Shown here one piece after another: positions 10,915 through 21,090 of a stretch of DNA of 64,000 nucleotides (the stretch's first letter is position 1; each line of letters begins with the position of its first letter). A model generated the notes under the pieces. It saw only the letters and a list, made by a program, of their open reading frames with translations. It did no database searches and was not told where the DNA came from. Origin of the DNA: JAPPLG01 sp965199935 (lineage in GTDB: Bacteria > Bdellovibrionota > Bdellovibrionia > Bdellovibrionales > UBA1609); contig CBDATD010000001.1 in the NCBI GenBank assembly GCA_965199935.1, positions 186,001-250,000 of the forward strand, in the 5' to 3' direction. Made by a program: the position numbers and the translations under genes.

Positions 10915-12051
10915 CTAACGAACTCCTTTTGAGGTTTGAGAGGAGGTCCGGGGAACAGCAGTATTTCCTTCTCCTCTTCCATCTGCTCTAACAACAGAGC
11001 GGTCCGATGCACACTCATCCGCTGAAGGACATTCACCGTTAGCTAAAGCAGAACAAACAACCTGAAAATTCCGGTTAATTTTGACACTGGAGCCGCCTAG
11101 TCCGACACTAACTGAACAAGAAACTTCAGCTATACATAAACTTCTTTGACCGCACTGAACTGCTTTGACTTGAGTTTGTTTAGAAACGTACTGACAACTG
11201 CTCTCAGGATGAGAGGGTTCGGCTCGACCAAGAGAAGATTTTTTCTGCTCTTGCACTCCCGCCCTCTCAGAAGAAGCATTTTGCTTCCTCTTTTCTCGCA
11301 TTTCAGCTGTAGTGGCAATTCCATCTACAATAACATTCTTTTCTTTAGCCGTTTGTTCACGCTCATTCTGAATATTTGGATCTGCTCCTGCTTCCAACAA
11401 TGCTTTTACAACCTCAACATTACGGTGTACATGCAAGGGTGTGTCGCCATCTCTATCTTGAATATTTGGATCTGCTCCCGCTTCCAACAATGCTTTTATA
11501 GTCCCAATATCCTTCTGCTTATGCAAGGGTGTTCCGCCATAATTATCTTGAATATTTGGATCTGCTCCTGCTTCCAACAATACATTTATAATCCCAACAT
11601 CCTTCTGCTTATGCAAGGGTGTTCTCCCGTTAAAATCCAGGGCATTCGGATCTGCCCCTGCATTTAACAACGCCTCAACCAATTCAGGTGATCTCCCTCC
11701 TGTCATATGCAAGGGCCTGCTCCGTCTGAGGGAATCCGGCATATTCGGATCTGCCCCCGCTTCCAGGTAAACATTCATAATCTCCACTGGGAGCTTATGA
11801 TAATGTAGAACTGTTCGACCTATGGCATGAGGATCATCATAACAATTTGATCTTGCCCTGTGATTCGGGTCTGCTCCTGCAGACAGTAAAGCTTGCGCTT
11901 CTGCCACTGTCTCTGCAAACCAAAGAGCAGTATAACCTTTGCAATGTAACCGCCGATTTGGATCTGGAGCTTCATTTCCGTCACGACCTGCTGAATCGTT
12001 AACGAAAAAGAGTGAAAAAACCGAAACAAAAACAGATAACAAGAAATACAT
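10915..12051 (-). CDS. secreted ankyrin-repeat protein with Cys-containing C-terminal domain
   Basis: 378 residues. A signal peptide (MYFLLSVFVSVFSLFFVNDSAG) precedes six or more ankyrin units of the form GxTPLHxxKDxxxxxxLLEAGADPNxQD at residues about 35-250. The three central units recur every 90 bases (30 residues, shorter than the canonical 33) with very similar DNA, suggesting recent tandem expansion. After a Lys/Glu-rich linker, residues about 290-350 hold six Cys, likely disulfides in an exported domain. Followed by a coupled small exported protein. Confidence 0.8.
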   Translation of the reverse strand: MYFLLSVFVSVFSLFFVNDSAGRDGNEAPDPNRRLHCKGYTALWFAETVAEAQALLSAGADPNHRARSNCYDDPHAIGRTVLHYHKLPVEIMNVYLEAGADPNMPDSLRRSRPLHMTGGRSPELVEALLNAGADPNALDFNGRTPLHKQKDVGIINVLLEAGADPNIQDNYGGTPLHKQKDIGTIKALLEAGADPNIQDRDGDTPLHVHRNVEVVKALLEAGADPNIQNEREQTAKEKNVIVDGIATTAEMREKRKQNASSERAGVQEQKKSSLGRAEPSHPESSCQYVSKQTQVKAVQCGQRSLCIAEVSCSVSVGLGGSSVKINRNFQVVCSALANGECPSADECASDRSVVRADGRGEGNTAVPRTSSQTSKGVR

Positions 12052-12130
12052 AGAAGCACCCCAAAAATCCCCAAAAAAAGATGAAACGACCCTACAAAGC
12101 GCTTTTCGGCAAACCCTGTTGTTTTCTTAA

Positions 12131-12340
12131 GAAATTCAAAAAATTTGTGCTTCAAAACAAGACTTTTTGACTGTAATATTTAAACAGGATGTTTACTTTT
12201 CCACTGTGACAACATTTACCAACACCTTTTATAAAGAGCTGAATGAAGGAGATATGGTGGAGATCTTGGTTGTTAGAACAGCCAGAGGCCCGTTTGCCAA
12301 AGAGCTGTCTTTAAAAACAGCCTGCCGCTCCAAAAAATAG
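12131..12340 (+). pseudogene. cold-shock-domain-like fragment (C-terminal half)
   Basis: An open frame with strong protein character. The stretch KQDVYFSTVTTFTNTF...LNEGDMVEILVV...GPFAKELSL matches the second half of a CspA-type fold (the KDVFVHFSAI...LxEGxxVxFxxxxxxxGPxAxxV pattern). The first half with the KGFGFI RNP1 motif is missing; the frame begins after a TAA at 12128. The only possible start is the TTG at 12167 (57 aa). It is therefore either a truncated relic or a divergent small protein. The sequence upstream belongs to the divergent ankyrin gene's leader. Confidence 0.45.
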
Positions 12341-12354
12341 AACCGGGTCCACAC

Positions 12355-13437
12355 TTATAGCTGAGTGCTGGAAGGGACGCACATCACGTTAAAATCCTCA
12401 CAAAAATCATCCACCACCTTGATATTGAGATTATACTTAGCCTCTGTTTTCTTAGGGCCGCAATGAACAATAGCGTGGCTTTCCGCACAATACTCCTCTC
12501 CATCTTTACGGACCCTTTGCAGCAACTGCACATAATAAGAACAATCCTCCGGGCAAAAATTCTTCATAGTCATGTTGTTCAAAAAAAATTCTCCAGAAAC
12601 TTTTTCAAACGAAGACAAGGAAGCGCAAATATTTTTTCTTATTGATTCTTGAGCATGATCCTCATCCCACTCTGAACACAAAGGAGGCAAGTGTCCTCTA
12701 CATTTATCCTTATCCCCGCTTTCACAGTACAAACTCATCCTCTCTTTTAAAGAACTTTTCACGGCCTCACAAATAAGCACCTCTCCATTGTGATTTTTTC
12801 TCAATTCAAATCGGCGGGGGGTCTTCCCCTGCACTGTCAAATAATCTCCAAAAACCCCTGAGATATCTCTTTTCACCCCCAAAGTCTCGACAGTATCTTG
12901 TTCCTGCACCTCTTCTAAGAGTGTTTCCAATTCCTCCAATTTTTTTGACTCTTCTTTAGAAGCGGGCCGCTTAATAATGGTGCTGTGATTCGCACAAGTG
13001 CCTTTTTGAATTTCGGCTGGATACGTTGCGATATTAAGGGTAAAATCCATCTGAGCTGTTTCATAAAAACTTTTGTATGTATTGTTGATTTTTTTCTTCA
13101 AGGGATTTAAGGCCACATAAAGCCCTACACCCTTTTCAAGCCGCACAACATCGTTGCTCTCAATACTTTGAAAAACATTTTTACCGGCAATAATTTGAGC
13201 CATCCGCTCGTCCGCCATAGCCTCCCTCAAATTAGGAAAAGGACAAATGATATTTTTCATTTGCTCCGAGATACTGCTTCCATAATTGTCAGTTTCACAA
13301 GATTTAACATCAGACACAGGCACGAAAACACAAGGCTTTGAAGACTCTTCCGCATAAGCCGGCAAAAGCAGGAAAAACCACACAAGAAACAATCTGGAAT
13401 GACAGGAAAAAGCGCCAACAAGCATTTGGAAAAACAC
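12355..13437 (-). CDS. exported Cys-containing protein of unknown function
   Basis: 360 residues with a signal peptide (FLVWFFLLLPAYAEE; cleavage probably after AYA). The mature protein has about 14 Cys (FCPEDCSYY, CESGDKDKCRGHLPPLC), suggesting a disulfide-rich periplasmic or surface protein, and a Glu-rich helix near residues 165-185. No family recognised. Convergent with the cold-shock-like fragment at 12131-12340. Confidence 0.7.
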   Translation of the reverse strand: MFFQMLVGAFSCHSRLFLVWFFLLLPAYAEESSKPCVFVPVSDVKSCETDNYGSSISEQMKNIICPFPNLREAMADERMAQIIAGKNVFQSIESNDVVRLEKGVGLYVALNPLKKKINNTYKSFYETAQMDFTLNIATYPAEIQKGTCANHSTIIKRPASKEESKKLEELETLLEEVQEQDTVETLGVKRDISGVFGDYLTVQGKTPRRFELRKNHNGEVLICEAVKSSLKERMSLYCESGDKDKCRGHLPPLCSEWDEDHAQESIRKNICASLSSFEKVSGEFFLNNMTMKNFCPEDCSYYVQLLQRVRKDGEEYCAESHAIVHCGPKKTEAKYNLNIKVVDDFCEDFNVMCVPSSTQL

Positions 13438-13629
13438 CTCAGTAAAGACATTTAATCAAATTGATTCAACAAACTAAAGCTTTTCCTGAATTATAATTTC
13501 TCTTCTTTATTTTCGTCAAGAAACCTCTTTTCACGCGCGGGCTGACCCAACCCGCTTTCGCAGGAACAGCGTAAAATACGGGGAGGCGAATTGACATATG
13601 CAGGAAGGCGGGGGACAGGACTGAAAACA

Positions 13630-13718
13630 AGTTCGGCTTTACAGCGGAGCAGTTGAAAGTCTGCTCTGCTGTAAAATGCGTATCCGAAATTTGCAGATTT
13701 GTCCACACAGCCTTTCTG
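13630..13718. repeat. degenerate repeat, left copy flanking the DUF805 gene
   Basis: Shares GTTCGG, the TCTGCTCTGC-to-AAAATGCG region and CACAGCCTTTCT with the copies at 14260-14408. Both copies read on the minus strand as related peptide-like strings (GYAFYSRADF versus RHAFCRRANF). The 13440-13830 stretch otherwise contains no supportable gene. Confidence 0.5.
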
Positions 13719-13837
13719 CAGAGGGGGGCCTGCGTTTTCGCTGGAGGAATCGCGGAGAAGCTCTTTCCTAAACTTCATTTTTTCCAAATTCAAATAAAAA
13801 ACCTTAAATATATTTTTTTTCAGCCGATACAAGGGCT

Positions 13838-14215
13838 ATGGGCAGTATTCCTAAACTATTGCTAAGTTCTAAAGGACGGGTGAACAGATCTACGTACGCT
13901 GCGGCGTATTTGTCTGTTATTATCGCTTCGTATCTATCATATAGAATGTTCCTTCATTCCCCTTTTATAACAAATATCGTGATTGCGCCGGCTCTAATGA
14001 TTATGCTTTTCAATTTATCGATCAAAAGATTCCATGATGTGGACCGGTCTGGATGGCACAGCCTTTGGTTTTTTGCTCCAGTAATCAATTTTATAGCGTT
14101 CCTATATCTTCTTTTCAAAAAAGGAACTGAAGGATCCAATCGGTTCGGCCCTTCTCCTTCTTCAAAGGACCATTCAGCAAACACAGAAGATATTATCTTT
14201 GAACAAGTATCCTGA
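13838..14215 (+). CDS. DUF805 family inner-membrane protein
   Basis: 125 residues with the family signature: an N-terminal GRVNRSTYAAAYL segment, hydrophobic helices (residues about 22-50 and 80-95), the conserved motif KRFHDVDRSGWHSLWFF, and a C-terminal GTEGSNRFGP. Members are small membrane proteins of unknown function (YhaH-like). It runs opposite to 16S and is flanked on both sides by a degenerate repeat (13630-13718 and 14260-14408). No ribosome site stands out before the ATG. Confidence 0.8.
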   Translation: MGSIPKLLLSSKGRVNRSTYAAAYLSVIIASYLSYRMFLHSPFITNIVIAPALMIMLFNLSIKRFHDVDRSGWHSLWFFAPVINFIAFLYLLFKKGTEGSNRFGPSPSSKDHSANTEDIIFEQVS

Positions 14216-14259
14216 GTGCGCATTCTGAGCGGTGCAGAAAAGCAGACGGAGATTCAAAC

Positions 14260-14408
14260 GAGTTCGGATTTGAAACAGAGCAGACGAAGTTTGCTCTGCG
14301 GCAAAACGCATGTCTGAGCTTTGAACCTCTGTCTGCCTGGTTGATTGCAAAAGACAGCACATAGAACGCATGTCCGCAGTTTTCAGACTTGCCTACACAG
14401 CCTTTCTA
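14260..14408. repeat. degenerate repeat, right copies flanking the DUF805 gene
   Basis: Two related segments (about 14260-14325 and 14365-14408) share GTTCGG, TTTGCTCTGC, AACGCATGTC and CACAGCCTTTCT with the copy at 13630-13718. No gene is supportable between 14215 and 14538. Confidence 0.45.
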
Positions 14409-14502
14409 ACGACCGGCTCCCCGCTTCTACAAACGCTGCTCAAAAAACAGTAAAAGAAAGCGCCCTTTGAACTAGACAGCCACTGATTTCGGTTCGACCT
14501 AA

Positions 14503-14528
14503 AGTTTTCTTATTTAACGAAGAAAACT
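14503..14528 (-). other. hairpin just 3' of 16S rRNA
   Basis: 9-bp stem AGTTTTCTT / AAGAAAACT with an 8-base loop, 10 bases past the mature 16S end. It has no strong T-run afterwards, so a processing stem or weak terminator is equally possible. Confidence 0.4.
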
Positions 14529-14531
14529 CTA

Positions 14532-16052
<1,521 letters not shown>

Positions 16053-16194
16053 AAACAAAGAACTTGAAACAGCTCTCATAATTTAACGAAACTGCTTTTC
16101 AAAAAATCAAAAAGCAATCAAAATAAAACCTTATCAACAACCCCATTTAAGGGATTTCTGACAGGTCCCGAAACCATTATATGTGACTATCCAG

Positions 16195-16241
16195 TTTTCA
16201 AAGAGCGAAGGGCATTATACGCCCAAAAAGCCCGCCGTCAA
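16195..16241 (-). promoter_or_regulatory. rRNA promoter and boxA for 16S
   Basis: On the minus strand: -35 TTGACG (16236-16241), 16-bp spacer, perfect -10 TATAAT (16214-16219), and boxA CGCTCTTTGAAAA (16207-16195). An A/T-rich tract just upstream (16245-16272) could be an UP element. The 140-base leader before 16S holds no gene. Confidence 0.85.
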
Positions 16242-16345
16242 GCTCAGTTTTTAATCTGACTTTTTTTAATGGTGAATCAACAACCGCCTAAAAAGAGGTT
16301 TAAAAGGGGAATCGGTTTTTGACAGCCCCGCTGACAGGTTTTTCT

Positions 16346-16486
16346 TTAGTTTTTATCTATACTTGTATTAATTTGAACTTCTCGGCCCCCAGCCTGCTCC
16401 TCCGAGAAAGCCATAAAACTCCATAAAACAATCAAAAGAAACAACATGAAAAAAATAAAGACTCTCAGTATTTTTATTGTTTCCAC
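16346..16486 (-). CDS. small secreted or membrane peptide, 46 aa
   Basis: Short ORF from a GTG with AAGGAGG 6 bases upstream. The product has a strongly hydrophobic helix (ILRVFIFFMLFLLIVLWSFM, residues 7-26) and a short polar tail (AFSEEQAGGREVQINTS), resembling a signal peptide plus a tiny mature peptide, or a one-pass membrane peptide. It lies just upstream of the 16S promoter on the same strand. No family recognised. Confidence 0.5.
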   Translation of the reverse strand: METIKILRVFIFFMLFLLIVLWSFMAFSEEQAGGREVQINTSIDKN

Positions 16487-16666
16487 AATCAACCTCCTTG
16501 CTCTTTGCCCCATCTGGAGGCAGACTATTTGTTCGGTTGAATTTTGTCAAACCAGACAAGCTCACAATGTGTAAAAGCCGCGCTTTTAAAAATTTTCCCT
16601 GTACAGCTTACTCTCATAACAAGAGCGTCAGTCTGTCAGCAGTCTTTTCGCATTACATCCGCTCTC

Positions 16667-17050
16667 TTATTCCTTTGGCAGATTTCTTAAGAAAGGTATC
16701 TCCGTCGAGCGGCTTCTTATAAATTCCCCCAAATCCAGGACGCAGTTTAACGCCATCTCGGCAACAAATCCGCTCGTGGGCATATACACCTCTTCATAGA
16801 ACGCTGTTAAATCGCTTTGAGCGTGAATGTGTATGAGATAGCTGTCCCAAAAAATGCCGTCATCTGTTCCTACAAAGGCATTTACACCCCTTGAACCGCA
16901 AATATTTTTATTATTCCAAACTTCAATGGAAATGCCTCTTACAGGATGGCTCGATTCCAGATAAACCTCTTTATAGGGGCCAAACTCTGGATCGTGGGCA
17001 AACACCTGAACACCAAGTAACACCAAACTTGAATAAAAAAAACTTTTCAT
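16667..17050 (-). CDS. small exported protein
   Basis: 127 residues with a signal peptide (MKSFFYSSLVLLGVQVFAHD). The mature part is mixed beta with two Cys (NICGSRG and ALNCVLD) that could form a disulfide. Its ATG overlaps the TGA of the small ORF upstream (17047-17187) in an ATGA arrangement, so the pair is probably coupled. Function unknown. Confidence 0.65.
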   Translation of the reverse strand: MKSFFYSSLVLLGVQVFAHDPEFGPYKEVYLESSHPVRGISIEVWNNKNICGSRGVNAFVGTDDGIFWDSYLIHIHAQSDLTAFYEEVYMPTSGFVAEMALNCVLDLGEFIRSRSTEIPFLRNLPKE

Positions 17051-17187
17051 AGCTTCCCATTTTCGAGCGAAGTCCGCTGTTGCTTAAGGGTTCTCCAAGG
17101 CTGTTTTATAGGGTGAGTTTCCGAAAAAGTACAGTCTATTTTGAAATACTGCGCTAAAAAATCTAAATCTAAACAGCTGAAGGACAT
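17047..17187 (-). CDS. small ORF coupled to the exported protein (possibly the 3' end of a longer gene)
   Basis: 46 residues from an ATG preceded by AGGGGGAGG 8 bases upstream, ending in an ATGA overlap with the next gene. The same frame stays open upstream to 17301 and reads like protein (ALEQCRRNNIWAVCEWIYLY), so this may instead be the 3' part of a truncated gene whose start is lost. Product MSFSCLDLDFLAQYFKIDC...; no family recognised. Confidence 0.45.
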   Translation of the reverse strand: MSFSCLDLDFLAQYFKIDCTFSETHPIKQPWRTLKQQRTSLENGKL

Positions 17188-17330
17188 GAAATCCGCCTCC
17201 CCCTTATTGCAAAAATATAAATAAATCCATTCGCAAACAGCCCAAATATTATTTCTACGACATTGCTCAAGTGCAGGATAAGGGAGTTCATTTTGAAAAC
17301 CTCATTGCTTGGATTAACAACAGATCTTCG

Positions 17331-18323
17331 TTAAAGGGAGCAGGCTTTGAGGACAAAGTTTTCAAGCCAGATATGAGAAGAAAGAGGCGAAGACTTTAGG
17401 GCCCGGTCTGTGGCGTGCAAAATCTCTGTCACCTTTGTCAGCTTTTGGTCATCCCACAGCTGTACCTGTTTCATATAATCCTTTAGAAAAAAAGAAGGGA
17501 TGCCCGCCTTAGCGCTGATCTCAGACGGCCTCAGCCCTTGATTCATGCCCTCTTTAATCTGCCTTAAAATCCTTATATGGCGGGTCACTAAAGACAATAA
17601 GCCCACTTCACTTTCTTGATCTTCCAGCAGGTAAACCAAAAAGTGAAAAGACTGACTCAAATCCTGCCTGCCAACAGCCTCTGTAAAAGCAAAAACATTT
17701 TCAGGACGCACACGAGCGACCGCTTTGACAACGTCCTCCTCGCTTATTTCAACAGAAGAGTATGAAGACTTTAATTTTCTTAATTCATTGTCAACCCCCA
17801 TTAAACCAGGGCCGGACAACCGAATCAACAGCTCCACTGCTTTTTCAGAAACATTCATTTTATGAAGAGACACAAGATGTTTTACCCATTGCACCATCTC
17901 TTTTGGCTTTGGGGGGCGGCAATAAACAACATCCGTCAATTCTAAAAGAGTCTTTGAAATTTTTTTCCTCTTATCCAGCTCCGAAGCCGTCAAAACAAAA
18001 ACAGAACCGGCAAAAGGCTTTTGAATGGCAGGCAGTAATACCGGCCAGTCTTTTTCCTTAAATAGGTGAATATCTCGGCAAACCACTAAACGGCGTTCTG
18101 CCAATACAGGAAGCATTTCCAAAGACTCCGCAATATCACGGGGAGTATGCTCTCCTGCATAAAAAACATTGTAGTTAAAATCTTCAGAGTCTTTAGAAGC
18201 CACAATTTTTTGCCTGATGAACTTCAAAGCTGTTTTCTGTAAAAAAAGCTCTCCCCCTGTCAGAAGATAAACGGGAGAAATTTTATCAGAATCCAAACGA
18301 TTTTTTAATTCTTTAATAGTCAT
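17331..18323 (-). CDS. holA: DNA polymerase III subunit delta
   Basis: About 330 residues from the ATG at 18323 (MTIKELKNRL); an upstream ATG at 18356 would overlap the divergent aminotransferase gene and adds an unlikely leader. The sequence follows HolA family architecture: an N-terminal PVYLLTGGELFLQ segment, a middle KPKEMVQWVKHL...LSGPGLMGVDNELRKL region, and a helical collar domain at the C-terminus. The delta subunit is part of the clamp loader that opens the beta sliding clamp at replication forks. Length is normal for the family. Confidence 0.9.
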   Translation of the reverse strand: MTIKELKNRLDSDKISPVYLLTGGELFLQKTALKFIRQKIVASKDSEDFNYNVFYAGEHTPRDIAESLEMLPVLAERRLVVCRDIHLFKEKDWPVLLPAIQKPFAGSVFVLTASELDKRKKISKTLLELTDVVYCRPPKPKEMVQWVKHLVSLHKMNVSEKAVELLIRLSGPGLMGVDNELRKLKSSYSSVEISEEDVVKAVARVRPENVFAFTEAVGRQDLSQSFHFLVYLLEDQESEVGLLSLVTRHIRILRQIKEGMNQGLRPSEISAKAGIPSFFLKDYMKQVQLWDDQKLTKVTEILHATDRALKSSPLSSHIWLENFVLKACSL

Positions 18324-18370
18324 AAACTCACAAGTATAATAGTGTGAACAATTCAATAAGAGAAGTCTTT

Positions 18371-19516
18371 ATGGAAAAAATATTACTGTCGCCAGGCCCT
18401 GTTGCTTTATCCCCGGCTGTCCGAGAACAGTTGAGCCGGCCCATGACTCACCACCGCTCTGCGGAAATCAAACAAACTCTAGCCCGCCTTCAATCTTCTC
18501 TGCAGAAAATTTTTAAGACTAAGGAGCATATTTACATCCTGAACAGCTCCGGCACGGGGGGTATGGAGTCCGCCCTCACAAACACCCTCTCGCCCCAAGA
18601 TGAAGTGCTGGTGGTCTCTGCCGGAAAATTTGGACAAAGATGGACAGAGCTGTCTAAGGCTTACGGTCTTATTCCTCATGAGATTTTAGTTCCCTGGGGA
18701 GAAGCTGTGGATGCTTCATCCGTTCAAGAAAAATTAAAAACCAATCCTCAAATTAAAGCAGTTCTAGTGCAGGCTTGTGAAACCAGCACGGCTGTCAATC
18801 ACCCTATAAAAGAGCTGGCCGGCCTCACAAAAAACCTGCCTCAAACACTGCTGATTGTTGACGCTGTTTCAGCTTTAATGATGATGGATTTGGATATGGA
18901 CAACTGGGGTATTGATATTCTTATCGGAGGATCTCAAAAATCTTTTGCTTTGCCGACAGGAATGTCTTTTCTGGCTTTATCAAAAAAAGCCTATGAATTT
19001 CAAAAAACTTCTCGACTTCCTGTTTTTTACTTTGACTTAAAAAGAGAAAAACAAGCCAATCAAAAAGGGGAAACAGCTTTTAGCGCCAATGTCAGTTTCA
19101 TAAGAGCTTTAGACGCTTCTCTCCAGGAATACTCACATCAAGATTGTTCTCAAATTCGAAATCAGGCAAACATCTTGGTCCAAGCCACTGAAAAATTTGC
19201 CAAATGTTTGAACCTTAAATTTTTTTCCTCCACGCCCAGTTTGACTGTGACAGCTTTGACAATGCCGGAAAATGTTGACGGCGGTAAAGTGAAAAAATTT
19301 ATGGAAGAGAAAAATGTCATTGTGGGAGGGGGGCAGGATTTTCTAAAAGGAAAAATCATCCGCTTCGGTCATATCGGCCATATCCAACATAAAGACTACG
19401 CTAAAGCTTTAAAAATTTTTGGAAAAGCCCTTCAGGATCAACAGCCGAACATTTACACCGAAGAATTGCTTAAAACCGCTCAACTCCAAGCCGAAAAAAC
19501 TTTAGACCCTGCATAG
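18371..19516 (+). CDS. class V pyridoxal-phosphate aminotransferase (serine/alanine-glyoxylate type)
   Basis: 381 residues from the ATG at 18371 (MEKILLSPGPVALSP). Family features visible are the SPGP N-terminus, NSSGTGGMESAL, VDAVSALMMMDLDMD and the PLP-lysine region GGSQKSF (Lys in SQKS). The best match is the serine-pyruvate / phosphoserine-like / serine-glyoxylate aminotransferase group, which moves an amino group to or from serine; the exact substrate cannot be read from sequence. Divergent from holA, separated by about 47 bases. Confidence 0.85.
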   Translation: MEKILLSPGPVALSPAVREQLSRPMTHHRSAEIKQTLARLQSSLQKIFKTKEHIYILNSSGTGGMESALTNTLSPQDEVLVVSAGKFGQRWTELSKAYGLIPHEILVPWGEAVDASSVQEKLKTNPQIKAVLVQACETSTAVNHPIKELAGLTKNLPQTLLIVDAVSALMMMDLDMDNWGIDILIGGSQKSFALPTGMSFLALSKKAYEFQKTSRLPVFYFDLKREKQANQKGETAFSANVSFIRALDASLQEYSHQDCSQIRNQANILVQATEKFAKCLNLKFFSSTPSLTVTALTMPENVDGGKVKKFMEEKNVIVGGGQDFLKGKIIRFGHIGHIQHKDYAKALKIFGKALQDQQPNIYTEELLKTAQLQAEKTLDPA

Positions 19517-19632
19517 GATTATTTATCAACAATCATCTAGAAAACATCTTCAAATGAGGAGATCCCGCTGGTGCGTCAAGAATGAAGCTCCTTTTTCGCT
19601 GTTTTCAAAGATGTATGGCGAAAAGAAAAATT

Positions 19633-21084
19633 CTATTCCAAACGGTAGTTGGGAGCTTCGCGGGTTACGCTCACATCATGAATATGCGACTCCCTTAAAC
19701 CCTGCGGGCTGATTTGTATAAACTGCGCCTTGTCTTGAAGTTCTTCAATTGTTTTAGCGCCCGCATAACCCATGCCGGCTCTCAAGCCTCCGGCCAACTG
19801 TTCAACCGTCTGCTCTGCAGAACCTGAATAAGCCACACGCCCCTCAATACCCTCCGGCACAAGCTTGTCTGTATCGAGTGCATCCTCTTGTCCATAGCGG
19901 TCCTTAGATCCTTTCTTCATAGACTCCACAGAACCCATGCCTCGGTAAGTCTTATAAGTACGCCCTCTGTAGATAACAGTCTCTCCTGGACTCTCTTCGG
20001 CGCCCGCTAAAAGATTTCCAATCATTACGGCATGCGCGCCCAAAGCCAAAGCCTTAACAATATCTCCTGAAAACTTAATGCCGCCGTCTGCTACAACTTT
20101 AACATTGTGTTTTTGAGCGGACTCAATGCAATTTATCAAAGCTGTCGCCTGTGGAACCCCCACACCGGAAATAACTCTGGTGGTGCAAATACTTCCGGGC
20201 CCCATACCCACCTTGATAATATCAGCCCCTGCATCTATCAAAGCTAAAGCCCCTTCTTTCATAGCGACATTGCCCGCCATCAACAGAACCTCCGGGTATG
20301 TTTTTTTAATGTATTCAACTTGGTTTAAAACATTTTTGGTGTGTCCATGGGCCGTATCAATACAAAGCAGATCTACACCGGCGTTCACCAACTTTTCTTC
20401 TCTTTCACTGCGTGTGGATCCTACAGCGGCCCCCACCGCCAATCTGCCGTGTATATCCTTCGTGGCAAAAGGAAAAGAGGAGGCTTTTTGAATATCCTTA
20501 ATTGTCACCAGCCCTTCCAGCTCATTTTGATCATTTACAATGGGCAGTTTTTCAATTTTATGCTCCTGCAAAACAGCGGCGGCTTTTTTAAAATCCACAC
20601 CTACAGGAGCTGTCACCATTTTATCTCTGGGAGTCATAATGGAGGACACAGGTTCTTCCAGCCTCGTTTCAAAACGTAAATCACGGTGAGTTAAAATGCC
20701 TTTGAGCTGTCTGTTCACTGTGACTGGAAGACCGCTGATTTCATGTTTTTGCATGAGCTGTTTAGCTGTTCTCACTGTACTCTCAGGAGAAATAGTCAGG
20801 GGTTTTTGAATGATGCCGCTTTCAAATTTTTTAACCTTCGCCGCTTCCTCAGCCTGAGAGTCCGCACTCATATTTTTATGAATCACCCCCATGCCCCCTA
20901 AGCGGGCCATCACCAGGGCCATTTTATGCTCAGTCACTGTATCCATAGCAGATGAGATAATAGGAATTTTTAATTTGAGACGAGAATTGAGTTCAGAATC
21001 CGTCTGAACTTCCAAGGGCAAATGCTCAGAGTATTGGGGAAGGATGAGAAGGTCGTCAAAAGTTAAACCCTGAGGAAAATTCAT
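19633..21084 (-). CDS. guaB: inosine-5'-monophosphate dehydrogenase
   Basis: 483 residues, the normal length. IMPDH converts IMP to XMP with NAD+, the committed step to GMP. Visible features: N-terminal QGLTFDDLLILPQ, two CBS domains (residues about 90-205), VDLLCIDTAHGH, the catalytic loop GPGSICTTR (Cys near residue 300), and the mobile flap region YRGMGSVESM. It is the last gene of a minus-strand run with the BFN-like gene and miaB (6 bases from the former) and is convergent with the aminotransferase gene. Confidence 0.97.
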   Translation of the reverse strand: MNFPQGLTFDDLLILPQYSEHLPLEVQTDSELNSRLKLKIPIISSAMDTVTEHKMALVMARLGGMGVIHKNMSADSQAEEAAKVKKFESGIIQKPLTISPESTVRTAKQLMQKHEISGLPVTVNRQLKGILTHRDLRFETRLEEPVSSIMTPRDKMVTAPVGVDFKKAAAVLQEHKIEKLPIVNDQNELEGLVTIKDIQKASSFPFATKDIHGRLAVGAAVGSTRSEREEKLVNAGVDLLCIDTAHGHTKNVLNQVEYIKKTYPEVLLMAGNVAMKEGALALIDAGADIIKVGMGPGSICTTRVISGVGVPQATALINCIESAQKHNVKVVADGGIKFSGDIVKALALGAHAVMIGNLLAGAEESPGETVIYRGRTYKTYRGMGSVESMKKGSKDRYGQEDALDTDKLVPEGIEGRVAYSGSAEQTVEQLAGGLRAGMGYAGAKTIEELQDKAQFIQISPQGLRESHIHDVSVTREAPNYRLE

Positions 21085-21090
21085 ATTCCC

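Noticed and set aside
11820..12155. 111-residue hydrophobic minus-strand ORF at the ankyrin gene start
   Set aside because: Out-of-frame shadow of the ankyrin gene and its leader; the ankyrin frame has signal peptide and repeats.
13466..13832. Minus-strand ORFs of 80-113 residues
   Set aside because: No start signal, low-complexity repeat-derived composition, and they overlap the degenerate repeat.
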